A stretch of DNA of 64,000 nucleotides. Source: an uncultured Psychrobacter sp. GTDB taxonomy: Bacteria > Pseudomonadota > Gammaproteobacteria > Pseudomonadales > Moraxellaceae. Of this stretch, positions 7,795 to 16,586 are shown piece after piece; position 1 is the first letter of the stretch; every line of letters begins with the position of its first letter. The notes below the pieces were generated by a model. The model did not search any database. It saw only the letters and a list, made by a program, of their open reading frames with translations, and was not told the origin of the DNA. Both the position numbers and the translations under genes were made by a program. Location: positions 99,697 through 163,696 of the forward strand of contig NZ_CANMAH010000009.1 of the NCBI RefSeq assembly GCF_947495825.1, written 5' to 3'.

Positions 7795-10308
7795 ATGACT
7801 ATGCAAGCAACTCATGAATTGCCACTCGTCGGTGTCAAAGTAATCGATTTTGGTCAATATATCGCTGGGCCTGCTGTAGGTATGATGCTTGGCGACTTAG
7901 GCGCAACCGTGGTCCATATAGACCCACCGTCAGGTCCAAAATGGCAAAGTCCAGCTAATGCTGTATTAAATCGTAATAAATTGATGCTGAGACTCGATCT
8001 TAAAACAAATGAAGGACTAGCACAGGCTAAGCAATTAATTTTGGAAAGTGACATCGTTATTGAAGGTTTCCGTCCTGGGAAAATGGCAGAAATGGGGCTC
8101 GATCTGGTAGCACTGCGCGAAGAACGTCCGCAATTGATCACCTTGTCCATCCCTGGATTTGCATCGAATGATGAACAGCGCCGTGAGCTACGTGCCTATG
8201 AAAGCATTGTATCAGCGAGCTCAGGTGTGTTTACTGACATGGGTTTAAACCGTGTACTAATGGGAATCAACCCATCGTTTTCTCCTCTCCCGCTTCCCTC
8301 TGCTTATGGTGCCATGCTGGCAGGTTCCGCAGTCGTTTTTGCACTACAAGCACGTGAAAATACTGGGCTCGGCGATGCTATTGAAGTTCCTCTTGCAGCG
8401 GCGGTCATGGAAGGCCTTTGCTACAACTCAATAGAGATCGAGGATCTACCTAAGCGATACTTGACCCAACGTGAAGTTGAGATTCAACGCCGCCGCGTTG
8501 AAGGTATTCCTATGAACATGGACTACGAAGCACTACAAGAGTTGCTCGATCCTTTTTACCGCAGTTATATGTGTAAAGATGGGCGTATGTTCTATGTAGT
8601 ATGCCCTAGCCATAAGGATCATGCTAAGCGTTGTTTGCAAGTCTTAGGGTTATACGATGAACTAATTGATGAAGGCTTGACCGAAGAAGAAGATACCTAT
8701 TTGCCTTCAAGTCAGTGGACGTCTGATACCTCGCTTGGCGTTTATCCTATGCCAAAGCATTGGGCAGATCGTATTGCTGAAAAAATGAAAGGTGCTTTTT
8801 TACAGCGTACCTCAAAAGAGTGGCAAAAGATTTTTGGGAAACGCGGTATACCTGGAGCGCCGCAGCGTTGGCTACAAGAATGGATCCGTGATGATCATGC
8901 TGAAACCGCAGGACTCATGATTGAGGTCGATGATCCGACCTATGGCAGGATGATTCAGCCAGGCCCCATTGTTTGGTTAGAAGAATGTGGTGAGATGATG
9001 TTACAACCCAAGCCCCCAGAGCCTACTGACTTTGATACGGCGTTTAGAGAACTGAAGGCTATCAAAACCAAGTTGCCCTCAGTCAATAATCTTAATGAAA
9101 AACGTGGTTGGCTAGATGGCGTCAAGGTACTTGATCTTTGTAATGTAATTGCTGGTCCCCATTCGGCAGCTTATTTAGCGCGTTTTGGAGCAGAAGTCAT
9201 TAAGCTTGATCCTGCCTCTCCATTTTATGACAGTTGGAATACTGTTATTTATGGTATGTCTCAAATGACAGGTAAACGTTCCATACTTGCTGATATTCGT
9301 TACGGAAAAGGACGAGAAGTATTTGAGAAGTTAGTCCAATCCGTTGACGTCATTGTTTGGAATGCGACCGACACGCAAATTGAGAAAATGGGACTGGATG
9401 CTGAAGGCTTAAAAGCATTAAATCCAGAAGCCATTTTCTGCAAGCTTGATTGTTTTAGTGGTGTCCGCAAAGGTCCATGTAGTGACTTTATAGGCTACGA
9501 CGATGTGGTACAGGCGTCTACTGGCATCATGTTACGCTGCGGCGGCGCGATGGATACGCCAGAGGAGCATGCTCACGTCGGTACTATTGATGTGATGTGC
9601 GGCTTTGGTGGCGCGATGAGTATTGGCGTGGCGCTATATCAAAAATATCGTACAGGTCGTATTGGACGCGGTTGTACCTCGTTAGTCGCAAACAGTGCCT
9701 TACTTCAAATCCCCTATTGTTATGACTTTGAAAAACGTGGTCTGTTCGATGAGCCGTCAGGCCGTGAAACCAATGGCCACGATGAGTTAACGCGCTTTTA
9801 TTATACGTCTTCAGGGAATTACTTACTATTAAATGCTTATGAAGTCGATGTAAAAAACTTTGAAAACGTTGAGGGCTTAGAAGGGTTTAGTGAGCTTGAC
9901 AAAGATGAGCGTGCGGTATTTTTATCGAATACCTTTCAAAAAGCGCCCGCTCATGATTGGATTGAGCGCTTGCAAGCGGCTGATATTGCGGCTGTAGTCT
10001 GTGCTGATATCAATGCGTTACGCGCTGAATATAGTCGCGTAGCAGATGGCACGTCAGGTACTGATCGTGGTAGTTATTCTTTTTCAATTTATGAGAATCA
10101 TCCCAGTGGTCATAAGGTGACGCAGCTTGATCCCTATGCTATTCGTCCTTCGCATAGCATCGTATATGCACTACCTCGTCCTGAAAAGTTTGGGCAATCC
10201 ACGCGTCAAATAATGCTGGAGCTTGGTTATAGCGAGGCAGAGATTGAAGCCAGTATTGCGAGTGGTGAGCTGAGCGATAGTTGGAGCAGTGAGTTTTTAC
10301 CGAGTTAA
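7795..10308 (+). CDS. dddD: DddD, DMSP CoA-transferase/lyase (two fused CaiB/BaiF domains)
   Basis: 837 aa with two class III CoA-transferase domains in tandem. Domain 1 (about 1-430) opens LPLVGVKVIDFGQYIAGPAV; domain 2 (about 440-837) opens GWLDGVKVLDLCNVIAGPHS. Tandem CaiB domains of this total length are the hallmark of DddD, which attaches CoA to dimethylsulfoniopropionate and releases dimethyl sulfide and 3-hydroxypropionyl-CoA. By hand alignment the acyl-accepting aspartate is kept in domain 2 (Asp599 in GTIDVMCGFGGA, close to catalytic Asp602 reported for Marinomonas DddD). The matching place in domain 1 is Ser169 (PLPSAYGAM), so only domain 2 should be catalytic. The AAGGATGG site precedes two close start choices (7795 or the ATG two codons later). 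Flanking dddB, dddC and a BCCT transporter strengthen the call. Confidence 0.9.
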   Translation: MTMQATHELPLVGVKVIDFGQYIAGPAVGMMLGDLGATVVHIDPPSGPKWQSPANAVLNRNKLMLRLDLKTNEGLAQAKQLILESDIVIEGFRPGKMAEMGLDLVALREERPQLITLSIPGFASNDEQRRELRAYESIVSASSGVFTDMGLNRVLMGINPSFSPLPLPSAYGAMLAGSAVVFALQARENTGLGDAIEVPLAAAVMEGLCYNSIEIEDLPKRYLTQREVEIQRRRVEGIPMNMDYEALQELLDPFYRSYMCKDGRMFYVVCPSHKDHAKRCLQVLGLYDELIDEGLTEEEDTYLPSSQWTSDTSLGVYPMPKHWADRIAEKMKGAFLQRTSKEWQKIFGKRGIPGAPQRWLQEWIRDDHAETAGLMIEVDDPTYGRMIQPGPIVWLEECGEMMLQPKPPEPTDFDTAFRELKAIKTKLPSVNNLNEKRGWLDGVKVLDLCNVIAGPHSAAYLARFGAEVIKLDPASPFYDSWNTVIYGMSQMTGKRSILADIRYGKGREVFEKLVQSVDVIVWNATDTQIEKMGLDAEGLKALNPEAIFCKLDCFSGVRKGPCSDFIGYDDVVQASTGIMLRCGGAMDTPEEHAHVGTIDVMCGFGGAMSIGVALYQKYRTGRIGRGCTSLVANSALLQIPYCYDFEKRGLFDEPSGRETNGHDELTRFYYTSSGNYLLLNAYEVDVKNFENVEGLEGFSELDKDERAVFLSNTFQKAPAHDWIERLQAADIAAVVCADINALRAEYSRVADGTSGTDRGSYSFSIYENHPSGHKVTQLDPYAIRPSHSIVYALPRPEKFGQSTRQIMLELGYSEAEIEASIASGELSDSWSSEFLPS

Positions 10309-10314
10309 GAAACG

Positions 10315-10357
10315 ATAGGTATCAAGTCAATAAAGGATTGTAATGCTTGATACCTAT
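10315..10357. terminator. Hairpin between dddD and dddT
   Basis: Twelve-base perfect stem ATAGGTATCAAG (10315-10326) and CTTGATACCTAT (10346-10357), 19-base loop, followed by TTAAATAA rather than a true T tract. It starts 7 bp after the dddD stop. Probably a partial terminator or mRNA-stabilising element that sets dddT expression. Confidence 0.5.
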
Positions 10358-10395
10358 TTAAATAAACGAGTGAAAGACTATCTAAAGGATTAGAC

Positions 10396-12066
10396 ATGAA
10401 ACGTACAGATAAAAAACCTTTGACTAAGTTGCCAATTGAAGTCGCAACATCAGGTTTTTATGAGGGGTTTAATAAAGACGTTACGATTACCGCTAAAATT
10501 TTACTGGGTCTGCTCATCGTTTGGGCCGTCGTATTTCCAGAAAACTCAATGGCTGTTTTGGGGTCAATCAATAGCTTTTTACTTAATAATTTTTCAATCT
10601 GGTATATCTTTTCCGTCGCTTTTTTCTTAATTTTAGCTTTAGTTCTGGCTGTTATACCGCGCTATGGAAAGCTGGTTTTAGGAGATAAAGAGGATAAGCC
10701 TGAGTTCTCCAACTTTTCATGGTTTTCTATGATCTTTGGAGCTGGTATTGGCGTTGGTATGTTGACCTTTGCAACCGCAGAGCCGATGTATCACTTTGCC
10801 AATAATCCTGAAGTTATTCAGGGTATGGCGACAGGTTCTGGTGCTGACAATGTTCGCTATGCTTATAAATGGGCCTTTCTACATTGGGGGTTTAGCGCAT
10901 GGATTTGTTATTCCCTAGTCGGATTATCTATGGCCTACTTTGCTTTTCGACGTAAGCTACCCCTCACCATTCGTTCAGGTCTAGCGCCGTTATTTGGTAA
11001 GAGGTTGTCAGGCAAACTTGGTAATGCCATCGATATTGTCGCCGTCATTGCTACTATTTTGGGCGTTGCACAAACGTTAGGATTTGGAGTTGAGCAATTT
11101 GTATCTAGCATGCACCGTGTTGGATTGGGCGATTGGTTACTGAACGCTGATGGCAAATCATCAACAGCAGCTATCATCGTTGCCCTTGCCGTCATCGTTG
11201 GTGTTGCGACCCTATCTGCGCTTTCTGGGGTCGGTAAAGGTATCAAATGGCTATCTAATATCAATATGAGTTTGAGCTTTGTTTTGTTTGCATTTTTCTT
11301 AATATTTGGTTCGACCTTCTTTGGCTTACAAGCTTTTTTCGTAGGTCTATTCGACTATGTCGTCGCGCTTCCTGAGCTACTAATTACGGTCTGGCAGCCA
11401 GACGGCACACAAGTCGGCGACACGCTTGCCACTTGGCAAAAAGACTGGTCAGTATTTTATTGGGCATGGTGGATTGCTTTTGGTCCCTTCGTTGGGGTGT
11501 TCTTTGCGCGTATCTCACGGGGTCGTAGTATTCGATCTTATCTATTTGGTACCGTCGTCCTACCCGCTCTGATGTGTTTTATCTGGTTCTCAGTGGTAGG
11601 TGGTACCGCGATTGATTTAACGCTTAACGGTATCGCTGGTGATGCTATTTCAGGAGTAGGTCAAGAAGCTCAACTATTGGCAATGCTGGATGTGATGTTG
11701 TCCTCAGGTTTCGCATGGGCCATGGCGATCTTGGTTTTGATCTTACTATTGACCTACTTAGTTACCACTTTAGATTCGGCCATTCTAGTTATCAATACAA
11801 TTAATTCAGCGGGTAACGAAGGTCCAAAAGGCCGTCCACATATTATCTTTTGGGGCGTGATACTAGCCTTGGTGGTTGGAGTTCTACTGACTAGCGGAGG
11901 ACTCGGCGCGATCAAAACGGCTATGGTGATCGGTGCCCTACCTTTTAGTTTTGTCATGGTGCTCATGGGAGTGTCCCTTATAAAAGCCATTCTCTATGAT
12001 ACCAGTCATGCTAGAGCAGATACTGTGGATTCGGTCGATGACTCTCAAATTGAAGGATCGTACTAA
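10396..12066 (+). CDS. dddT: BCCT-family transporter, DddT-type (DMSP/betaine uptake)
   Basis: 556 aa with about 12 hydrophobic segments. BCCT signatures are MIFGAGIGVGMLTFATAEPM in the region of TM3 and WAWWIAFGPFVGVFFARISR in the TM8 region, with the usual helix-turn-helix-like end RGRSIRSYL. The N- and C-terminal tails are short, suggesting a plain importer rather than a BetT-like osmosensor with a long C-tail. BCCT carriers import quaternary ammonium or tertiary sulfonium compounds with Na+ or H+. Its place next to dddD makes DMSP the expected substrate. An AAAGGATT site lies 7 bp before the ATG. Confidence 0.88.
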   Translation: MKRTDKKPLTKLPIEVATSGFYEGFNKDVTITAKILLGLLIVWAVVFPENSMAVLGSINSFLLNNFSIWYIFSVAFFLILALVLAVIPRYGKLVLGDKEDKPEFSNFSWFSMIFGAGIGVGMLTFATAEPMYHFANNPEVIQGMATGSGADNVRYAYKWAFLHWGFSAWICYSLVGLSMAYFAFRRKLPLTIRSGLAPLFGKRLSGKLGNAIDIVAVIATILGVAQTLGFGVEQFVSSMHRVGLGDWLLNADGKSSTAAIIVALAVIVGVATLSALSGVGKGIKWLSNINMSLSFVLFAFFLIFGSTFFGLQAFFVGLFDYVVALPELLITVWQPDGTQVGDTLATWQKDWSVFYWAWWIAFGPFVGVFFARISRGRSIRSYLFGTVVLPALMCFIWFSVVGGTAIDLTLNGIAGDAISGVGQEAQLLAMLDVMLSSGFAWAMAILVLILLLTYLVTTLDSAILVINTINSAGNEGPKGRPHIIFWGVILALVVGVLLTSGGLGAIKTAMVIGALPFSFVMVLMGVSLIKAILYDTSHARADTVDSVDDSQIEGSY

Positions 12067-12101
12067 TGGCAGCGCTAGACCATATTGTAGAACATTTATC
12101 C

Positions 12102-12125
12102 TAGAACATCTGCTTAGGTGTTCTA
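12102..12125. terminator. Short hairpin after dddT
   Basis: Stem TAGAACA (12102-12108) and TGTTCTA (12119-12125) with a ten-base loop and no T run. Weak evidence for termination between dddT and the enoyl-CoA hydratase gene 195 bp downstream. Confidence 0.35.
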
Positions 12126-12260
12126 AATTCTAATCATCCTCCTGTCAGTCTAAAGGCTGGAATTTGCTGCCTCTACCTTTAACTACTAGGTATTCAGCTA
12201 TCAAAAAGATCTGCTATGGCTTTTCATATGCAGGTAAATACAATCTAAACGGAGTGAACA

Positions 12261-13052
12261 ATGCAAAACCAAACTTTTGGAAATATTGATTTCAGTATAG
12301 AAAACCAAGTGGGTTATATCTCTATCAACAATCCACCTGCCAACACGTTAAGTACAACCACACTCAACGGACTATCTAAATGTTTCAAACAGGCGCAAGC
12401 AGATCAAAGCATTAAGGTAATCGTAATAACCGGTACGGGTAAGATGTTTGTCGCTGGTGCAGATATTAAAGAGTTCACCGAAGCGTTTAATGATTCTCAA
12501 AAAGGCAAAACACTATCACAAGACGCTCAGGCCGTTATGAATACTATTGAGGCATCTACCAAACCTGTTATTGCGGCAATTAATGGTGCTTGTTTGGTTG
12601 GCGGTTTAGAGCTTGCTATGAGTTGCCATTTGCGTCTTGCCGCTGATGAGGCAAAGTTAGGTCAACCAGAGTTAAATCTAGGTCTGATACCTGGTTTCGG
12701 CGGTACTCAAAGACTAGCCCGTATTACTAACAAAGCCAAAGCCTTAGAGCTGATCCTTACAGGTCGATTTATCGGTGGTCAAGAAGCGGAAAAAATTGGT
12801 TTGGTTAATAAGTCAGTACCGCTTACTGAATTAATGGATGAAAGCAAAAAACTCGCTGAATCTATTGCTCTTAATAAAAGCGCAGAATCTGTCAAAGCGA
12901 CGCTCATAGCCGTCAATGAAGGCATGACAACCACTTTAGAAAAAGGCTTGGAGATAGAAGCCGAACAGTGGGCGCAGCTGTTCGAAACAGAAAATATGGT
13001 CGAAGGCGTTAACGCCTTTATGGAAAAACGTAAACCTGATTTTAAAGGGTAA
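12261..13052 (+). CDS. Enoyl-CoA hydratase/isomerase family protein
   Basis: 263 aa, the standard crotonase length. Oxyanion-hole motifs are FVAGADIKEF (about 64-73) and GACLVGGLELAMSC (about 109-122). The two acid-base glutamates of hydratases are present in GGLELAM and QPELNLGLIPGFGGTQRL. A GGAGTG site precedes the ATG. Beside dddD it could act on 3-hydroxypropionyl-CoA, dehydrating it to acryloyl-CoA, as proposed for AcuK in Halomonas. That assignment rests on context only; a general beta-oxidation role is equally compatible with the sequence. Confidence 0.85.
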   Translation: MQNQTFGNIDFSIENQVGYISINNPPANTLSTTTLNGLSKCFKQAQADQSIKVIVITGTGKMFVAGADIKEFTEAFNDSQKGKTLSQDAQAVMNTIEASTKPVIAAINGACLVGGLELAMSCHLRLAADEAKLGQPELNLGLIPGFGGTQRLARITNKAKALELILTGRFIGGQEAEKIGLVNKSVPLTELMDESKKLAESIALNKSAESVKATLIAVNEGMTTTLEKGLEIEAEQWAQLFETENMVEGVNAFMEKRKPDFKG

Positions 13053-13205
13053 ATTTTTTTAATTGTTAGTAAGCTCAATTCAAAGCATGGTTATCGTTAT
13101 ACTGATTTAGATATATAGCGGTCATCATGCTTTATTTTTTATAATGACTTTAGAACAAGTTTAATCTCGTGTAGCTCAAACAATATAACGAATAAGGGGA
13201 TACAA

Positions 13206-13611
13206 ATGGTTGTTACATCAGAAGTAAAAAACGGTATTGGTTGGTTAAAAATAAATCGACCTAAAGTCTTGAATGCTATTAATACAGAAGTGGTTGAACT
13301 TACGAAGTGATTCAATTAATGGTAATGAGTGGGCCACACAAGAACTAAATAACATTCTTTCAAAGTCGCCTACCTCATTAAAAGTTACATTGCAGCAATT
13401 AATAAATGGAAAAGATAAATCCCTTAACGAATGCTTTGAGATGGAAAAGGACATGGCCATTCATTTCATGGATACAGCTGACTTTTATGAAGGTATTCGT
13501 GCCGTTTTAGTTGATAAAGATGGTTCTTCAAAATGGGTTCCGAGCAAATTAAAAGAGCTAACTGAGTCGGATATTGATCACTATTTTTCAAAACCTGTCA
13601 AAACACTATAA
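13206..13611 (+). pseudogene. Remnant of a 3-hydroxyisobutyryl-CoA hydrolase-like gene (internal deletion plus frameshift)
   Basis: The first 34 codons from ATG 13206 encode a normal crotonase-fold start, with GIGWLKINRPKVLNAINTEV, then run into a stop at 13308. From about 13305 another frame continues as the C-terminal end of a 3-hydroxyisobutyryl-CoA hydrolase, with KSPTSLKVTLQQL, ECFEMEKDMAIHFMD, DFYEGIRAVLVDKD and KWVPSKLKELTESD, ending at 13611. About 200 central residues, including the active site, are missing and the halves are out of frame. It is a recombination scar rather than a working gene. Such hydrolases also act on 3-hydroxypropionyl-CoA, the DddD product. The start and end could come from two neighbouring crotonase-family genes joined by one deletion. 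Confidence 0.85.
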
Positions 13612-14296
13612 ATCTAAAATAAAAGCAGATACTTGAGTATGAACTACCAGAACCTTCTCTAGATTATTCAATTTTTTATGCGTTGAGTGCTTTCAAATCT
13701 TTAGAAAATTGGGAGGTATTAAGCTTTGCAACTGCACTATTTAAATAGTTAATCCTTATTTAACTAAAGCGTAGCTGGCATACAGCTGATGACGTTATGT
13801 TTTGTCAGGACTAATTATACCACTATCCCCACAAGCTATGGCCTTTATGGAATAATTTTGTTAATAAGTAAAGTAACGCTTAATGCTTAATGCTTAATGC
13901 TTAATGCTTAATGCTGCAAGAAGTTGGACTGCCCAAATTATTCAATCTAATATACTTATGTATAGTAAATTTAAACGTAAAAGACGTTTACAGCCTTTGC
14001 ATTAGTAGTTTTACTTCCCATAGCTTTTTATACCGTTTCTCTTTAGACTAGGACTGCATCAGTCGGGGCAATTAAGCTATATTTGTGTTTTCATAACCTC
14101 AAATATAACATCTTTGCTTTAGCTGGCACCCCTCCATTATTTAATCAGCATATTTACTCAGCATAATTTTTGATACATTACCGGAACTTTTACAGGGCCG
14201 ACTAAATAGTATATCGACACTGGCCATCTTTGCTGCATCCGTGGGTCAAAATGCTGCACTTATTTAATGAGAACAAGAACAGAGCAAGAGGAAGTA
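13612..14296. other. Decayed spacer, no intact gene
   Basis: 685 AT-rich bases between the hydrolase remnant and the LysR gene. They hold a tandem heptamer repeat (13878-13915). The stretch at about 14178-14267 reads LPELLQGRLNSISTLAIFAA in one frame and may be a tail of a lost membrane protein gene, but the match is too short to name. Confidence 0.4.
13878..13915. repeat. Tandem heptamer repeat (GCTTAAT)5
   Basis: Five exact GCTTAAT units (13878-13912) followed by a partial GCT. Perfect copies imply recent slippage. It lies in non-coding sequence about 380 bp upstream of the LysR start. Confidence 0.9.
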
Positions 14297-15202
14297 ATGA
14301 CAGAGATTAATGGAAAGCGGTTATCCTATCTTTATGAGGCTGTAACTATGGGTACAATCCGGGCGGCAGCAGATAAGCTCAATATTGCTCCCTCGGCTAT
14401 TAGCCGGCAAATATCTCTGTTAGAGGAAGAATTAGCATGCATTCTTATTGAACGGCATCGTAAAGGAGTAACGCCAACAGAAGCTGGTAGTATTCTCTTG
14501 CAGTTTTATCGGGAATCGCTCTCCGCTGAAGAGAATTGTGTTTCCAAATTACAGGCGTTGTTGGGATTACAACGGGGACATATAAAATTAGCTATGGGTG
14601 ATGGCTTTGTTGGGGATTTGATGTTGGGCCCACTATCTGAATTCGCCCGTCTATATCCGGCGCTGACGCTTTCAATCAGTACTGGTGGATCAAACGAAGT
14701 GATTCGTCAGGTTGAGGAAGATGAAGCACATATCGGTCTAGTTTTCCATCCCAGCAGTCATCCACGCATCCGCTCACAGGTTGTAAGTTGTCAGCCAATG
14801 TATATTATTATGTCCCCTGACCATCCGTTAGCCAATCAAGATAAACCGATGCAGTTGAAGGAGCTTCTAGAATACCCAGTGGGGCTGGCTGAAAGTCGTT
14901 TTGGCATACGTCAGTTACTAGCGATGGCCGAATTTCAACAAAAAATTCGATTTAACCCCATTCTAACCACTGACTCATTCGCTGTACTAAAGAATTTTGC
15001 CCGCTCAAATATGGGATTTACCTTTCTACCGTATTTTGTAGTGTCCAAAGAAGTGAAAGACGGACATCTGGTAGCAATCCCTATAGACAATGCGCTACTG
15101 GCAAGCGGTGAAGCTCATATTGTAACTCGGTTGGGTCGTCATCTATCCCAAGGCCCGCATGAATTATTACAACATCTAAAGTCATGGATGAAAGCTTTGT
15201 AA
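14297..15202 (+). CDS. LysR-family transcriptional regulator
   Basis: 301 aa from the chosen start. The helix-turn-helix is at about residues 5-60 (RLSYLYEAVTMGTIRAAADK, then APSAISRQISLLEEEL and RKGVTPTEAG). The periplasmic-binding-like effector domain follows (HIKLAMGDGF, LPYFVVSKEVKDGHLVAIPI). I start at the ATG at 14297 because GAGGAAG lies 6 bp upstream; an ATG ten codons earlier has no such site. It converges on the DUF3100-M20 operon with only 24 bp between the ends. Its most likely targets are that operon or lost genes in the spacer. A DddR-like role in the DMSP locus is possible but the distance argues against it. Confidence 0.88.
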   Translation: MTEINGKRLSYLYEAVTMGTIRAAADKLNIAPSAISRQISLLEEELACILIERHRKGVTPTEAGSILLQFYRESLSAEENCVSKLQALLGLQRGHIKLAMGDGFVGDLMLGPLSEFARLYPALTLSISTGGSNEVIRQVEEDEAHIGLVFHPSSHPRIRSQVVSCQPMYIIMSPDHPLANQDKPMQLKELLEYPVGLAESRFGIRQLLAMAEFQQKIRFNPILTTDSFAVLKNFARSNMGFTFLPYFVVSKEVKDGHLVAIPIDNALLASGEAHIVTRLGRHLSQGPHELLQHLKSWMKAL

Positions 15203-15226
15203 GCGGGCGACACGACTTATCGCTGT

Positions 15227-16537
15227 TTACAACAAAGCCTGTGCGATAATCGCCGAGCCTAAAAAAGTACCAGTAAAGGTTAGCAGCGCTACAATAGCAA
15301 TCTTAAAGCCAGACTTTTTGAATAAGTCCACCTCCATTTGCGAGATAGCGAAACCTGCGTAAGCTAGTACCGGGGTAATGAGTTGTAGCACACCCAGCTT
15401 ATCAGTCTCGACTAAAACATAGTCACTAAATGGAAACTGCGGCAGCGATATCAAAATAGCGACAATAGATATCCAAGCAATAGCAGGCACATTAATTGGA
15501 ATGACTCGTTTTAGTAGTATGCCAACGACACAACAGCCAAATAATATGAGCATACCAGGTAACGCAGCAATCGGATTAAAACCTTGTCCAACCCAATTAC
15601 TCAATAATAGCACGCCGCATATAGCGACCAATAATGATACTGACTGCCATACTGATAAGATAGCCTGCTCTTGCAAACCAAAATCCATGGCTTTACTGAT
15701 ATCAGCGCCATTATTTTTTCTGAATTTACTGGTAACTTTGTATAAAAACTCAGCGGCTGGTAGCGCTATGAATAAGCTGACAAACAGACCTGTAGCATAG
15801 GTAAGCAAGTTAGAAGTCGCGGCAAAGGCAGTAATGGTCTCCTCTTGCGCTGGGACAGTCTCTGCTAGCGCTGCTGAACAGGCACCCATCATACTACCAC
15901 TACCGATACCACAAGCCATTGCTAAAGCACGTATATCTAGAATGTCTAAAGAGGCAATGACCCCTGCCATAAGTGAAAAATAAATTGCACCAAATAAAGT
16001 ACCCATCACATAGACACCCATTACGCCGATACCTTCAGCACTCTGAAGTCCATACTTATCAGCAATTAGCGCAATATTAGGCTCACGAGCAATTGAGTGA
16101 GTGGCACCAATAGCCTCTCTTCCCATTCCAAACACCAATACAGCAACAGGCAAGGCGATAACGGCAGTAGCTACATTGCCTAACTCTTGTAGTAAAAGGG
16201 CGGGACCTGCAGCTATTATTTCTTCTACTTTAGGGCCGACGCCAACGCCAAATTTTGCAATGAAAGGCATGATACTTAAAAGAACGGCGTAGCTTGCAAA
16301 TTTTGCTCGGTCTTTAGAGATAATCGCTTTCATTGAGGGTATAACGTTGGGGTTCAACAATATTGTAAATATGAATGCGTATAGCAAAGGCAGTAAGACT
16401 AATGTACCAATACCAATCGGAATCTTAATGATTCCAATCCATTCTGCAAGTAACGATGTAGCAATCACTAGTAAATGCAGCTTCCAATCAAATAAGCGCT
16501 TCGTCATTGTACTTGATAGCACACTGGTATTATTCAT
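15227..16537 (-). CDS. DUF3100 family integral membrane protein, probable transporter
   Basis: 436 aa with about 11-12 hydrophobic segments. It resembles the DUF3100 family through LHLLVIATSLLAEWIGIIKI at the start, VFGMGREAIGATHSIAREPN and GIGSGSMMGACSAALAET in the middle, and repeated small-residue helices. Many DUF3100 genes sit beside M20 peptidases or amidohydrolases, as here. It is the last gene of a minus-strand operon, 49 bp after the M20 gene, with an AAAGGGAG site. The likely role is import of the amide or amino-acid conjugate that the M20 enzyme cleaves. Substrate and mechanism are unknown. Confidence 0.75.
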   Translation of the reverse strand: MNNTSVLSSTMTKRLFDWKLHLLVIATSLLAEWIGIIKIPIGIGTLVLLPLLYAFIFTILLNPNVIPSMKAIISKDRAKFASYAVLLSIMPFIAKFGVGVGPKVEEIIAAGPALLLQELGNVATAVIALPVAVLVFGMGREAIGATHSIAREPNIALIADKYGLQSAEGIGVMGVYVMGTLFGAIYFSLMAGVIASLDILDIRALAMACGIGSGSMMGACSAALAETVPAQEETITAFAATSNLLTYATGLFVSLFIALPAAEFLYKVTSKFRKNNGADISKAMDFGLQEQAILSVWQSVSLLVAICGVLLLSNWVGQGFNPIAALPGMLILFGCCVVGILLKRVIPINVPAIAWISIVAILISLPQFPFSDYVLVETDKLGVLQLITPVLAYAGFAISQMEVDLFKKSGFKIAIVALLTFTGTFLGSAIIAQALL

Positions 16538-16586
16538 AGCAACTCCCTTTGCATTTTATGATTTCTAAGTTTTTTTATTATTTGGC

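Noticed and set aside
13623..13748. 41-codon open stretch with protein-like composition after the hydrolase relic
   Set aside because: No start codon, and a stretch this short can be open by chance; it may be a relic but cannot be named.
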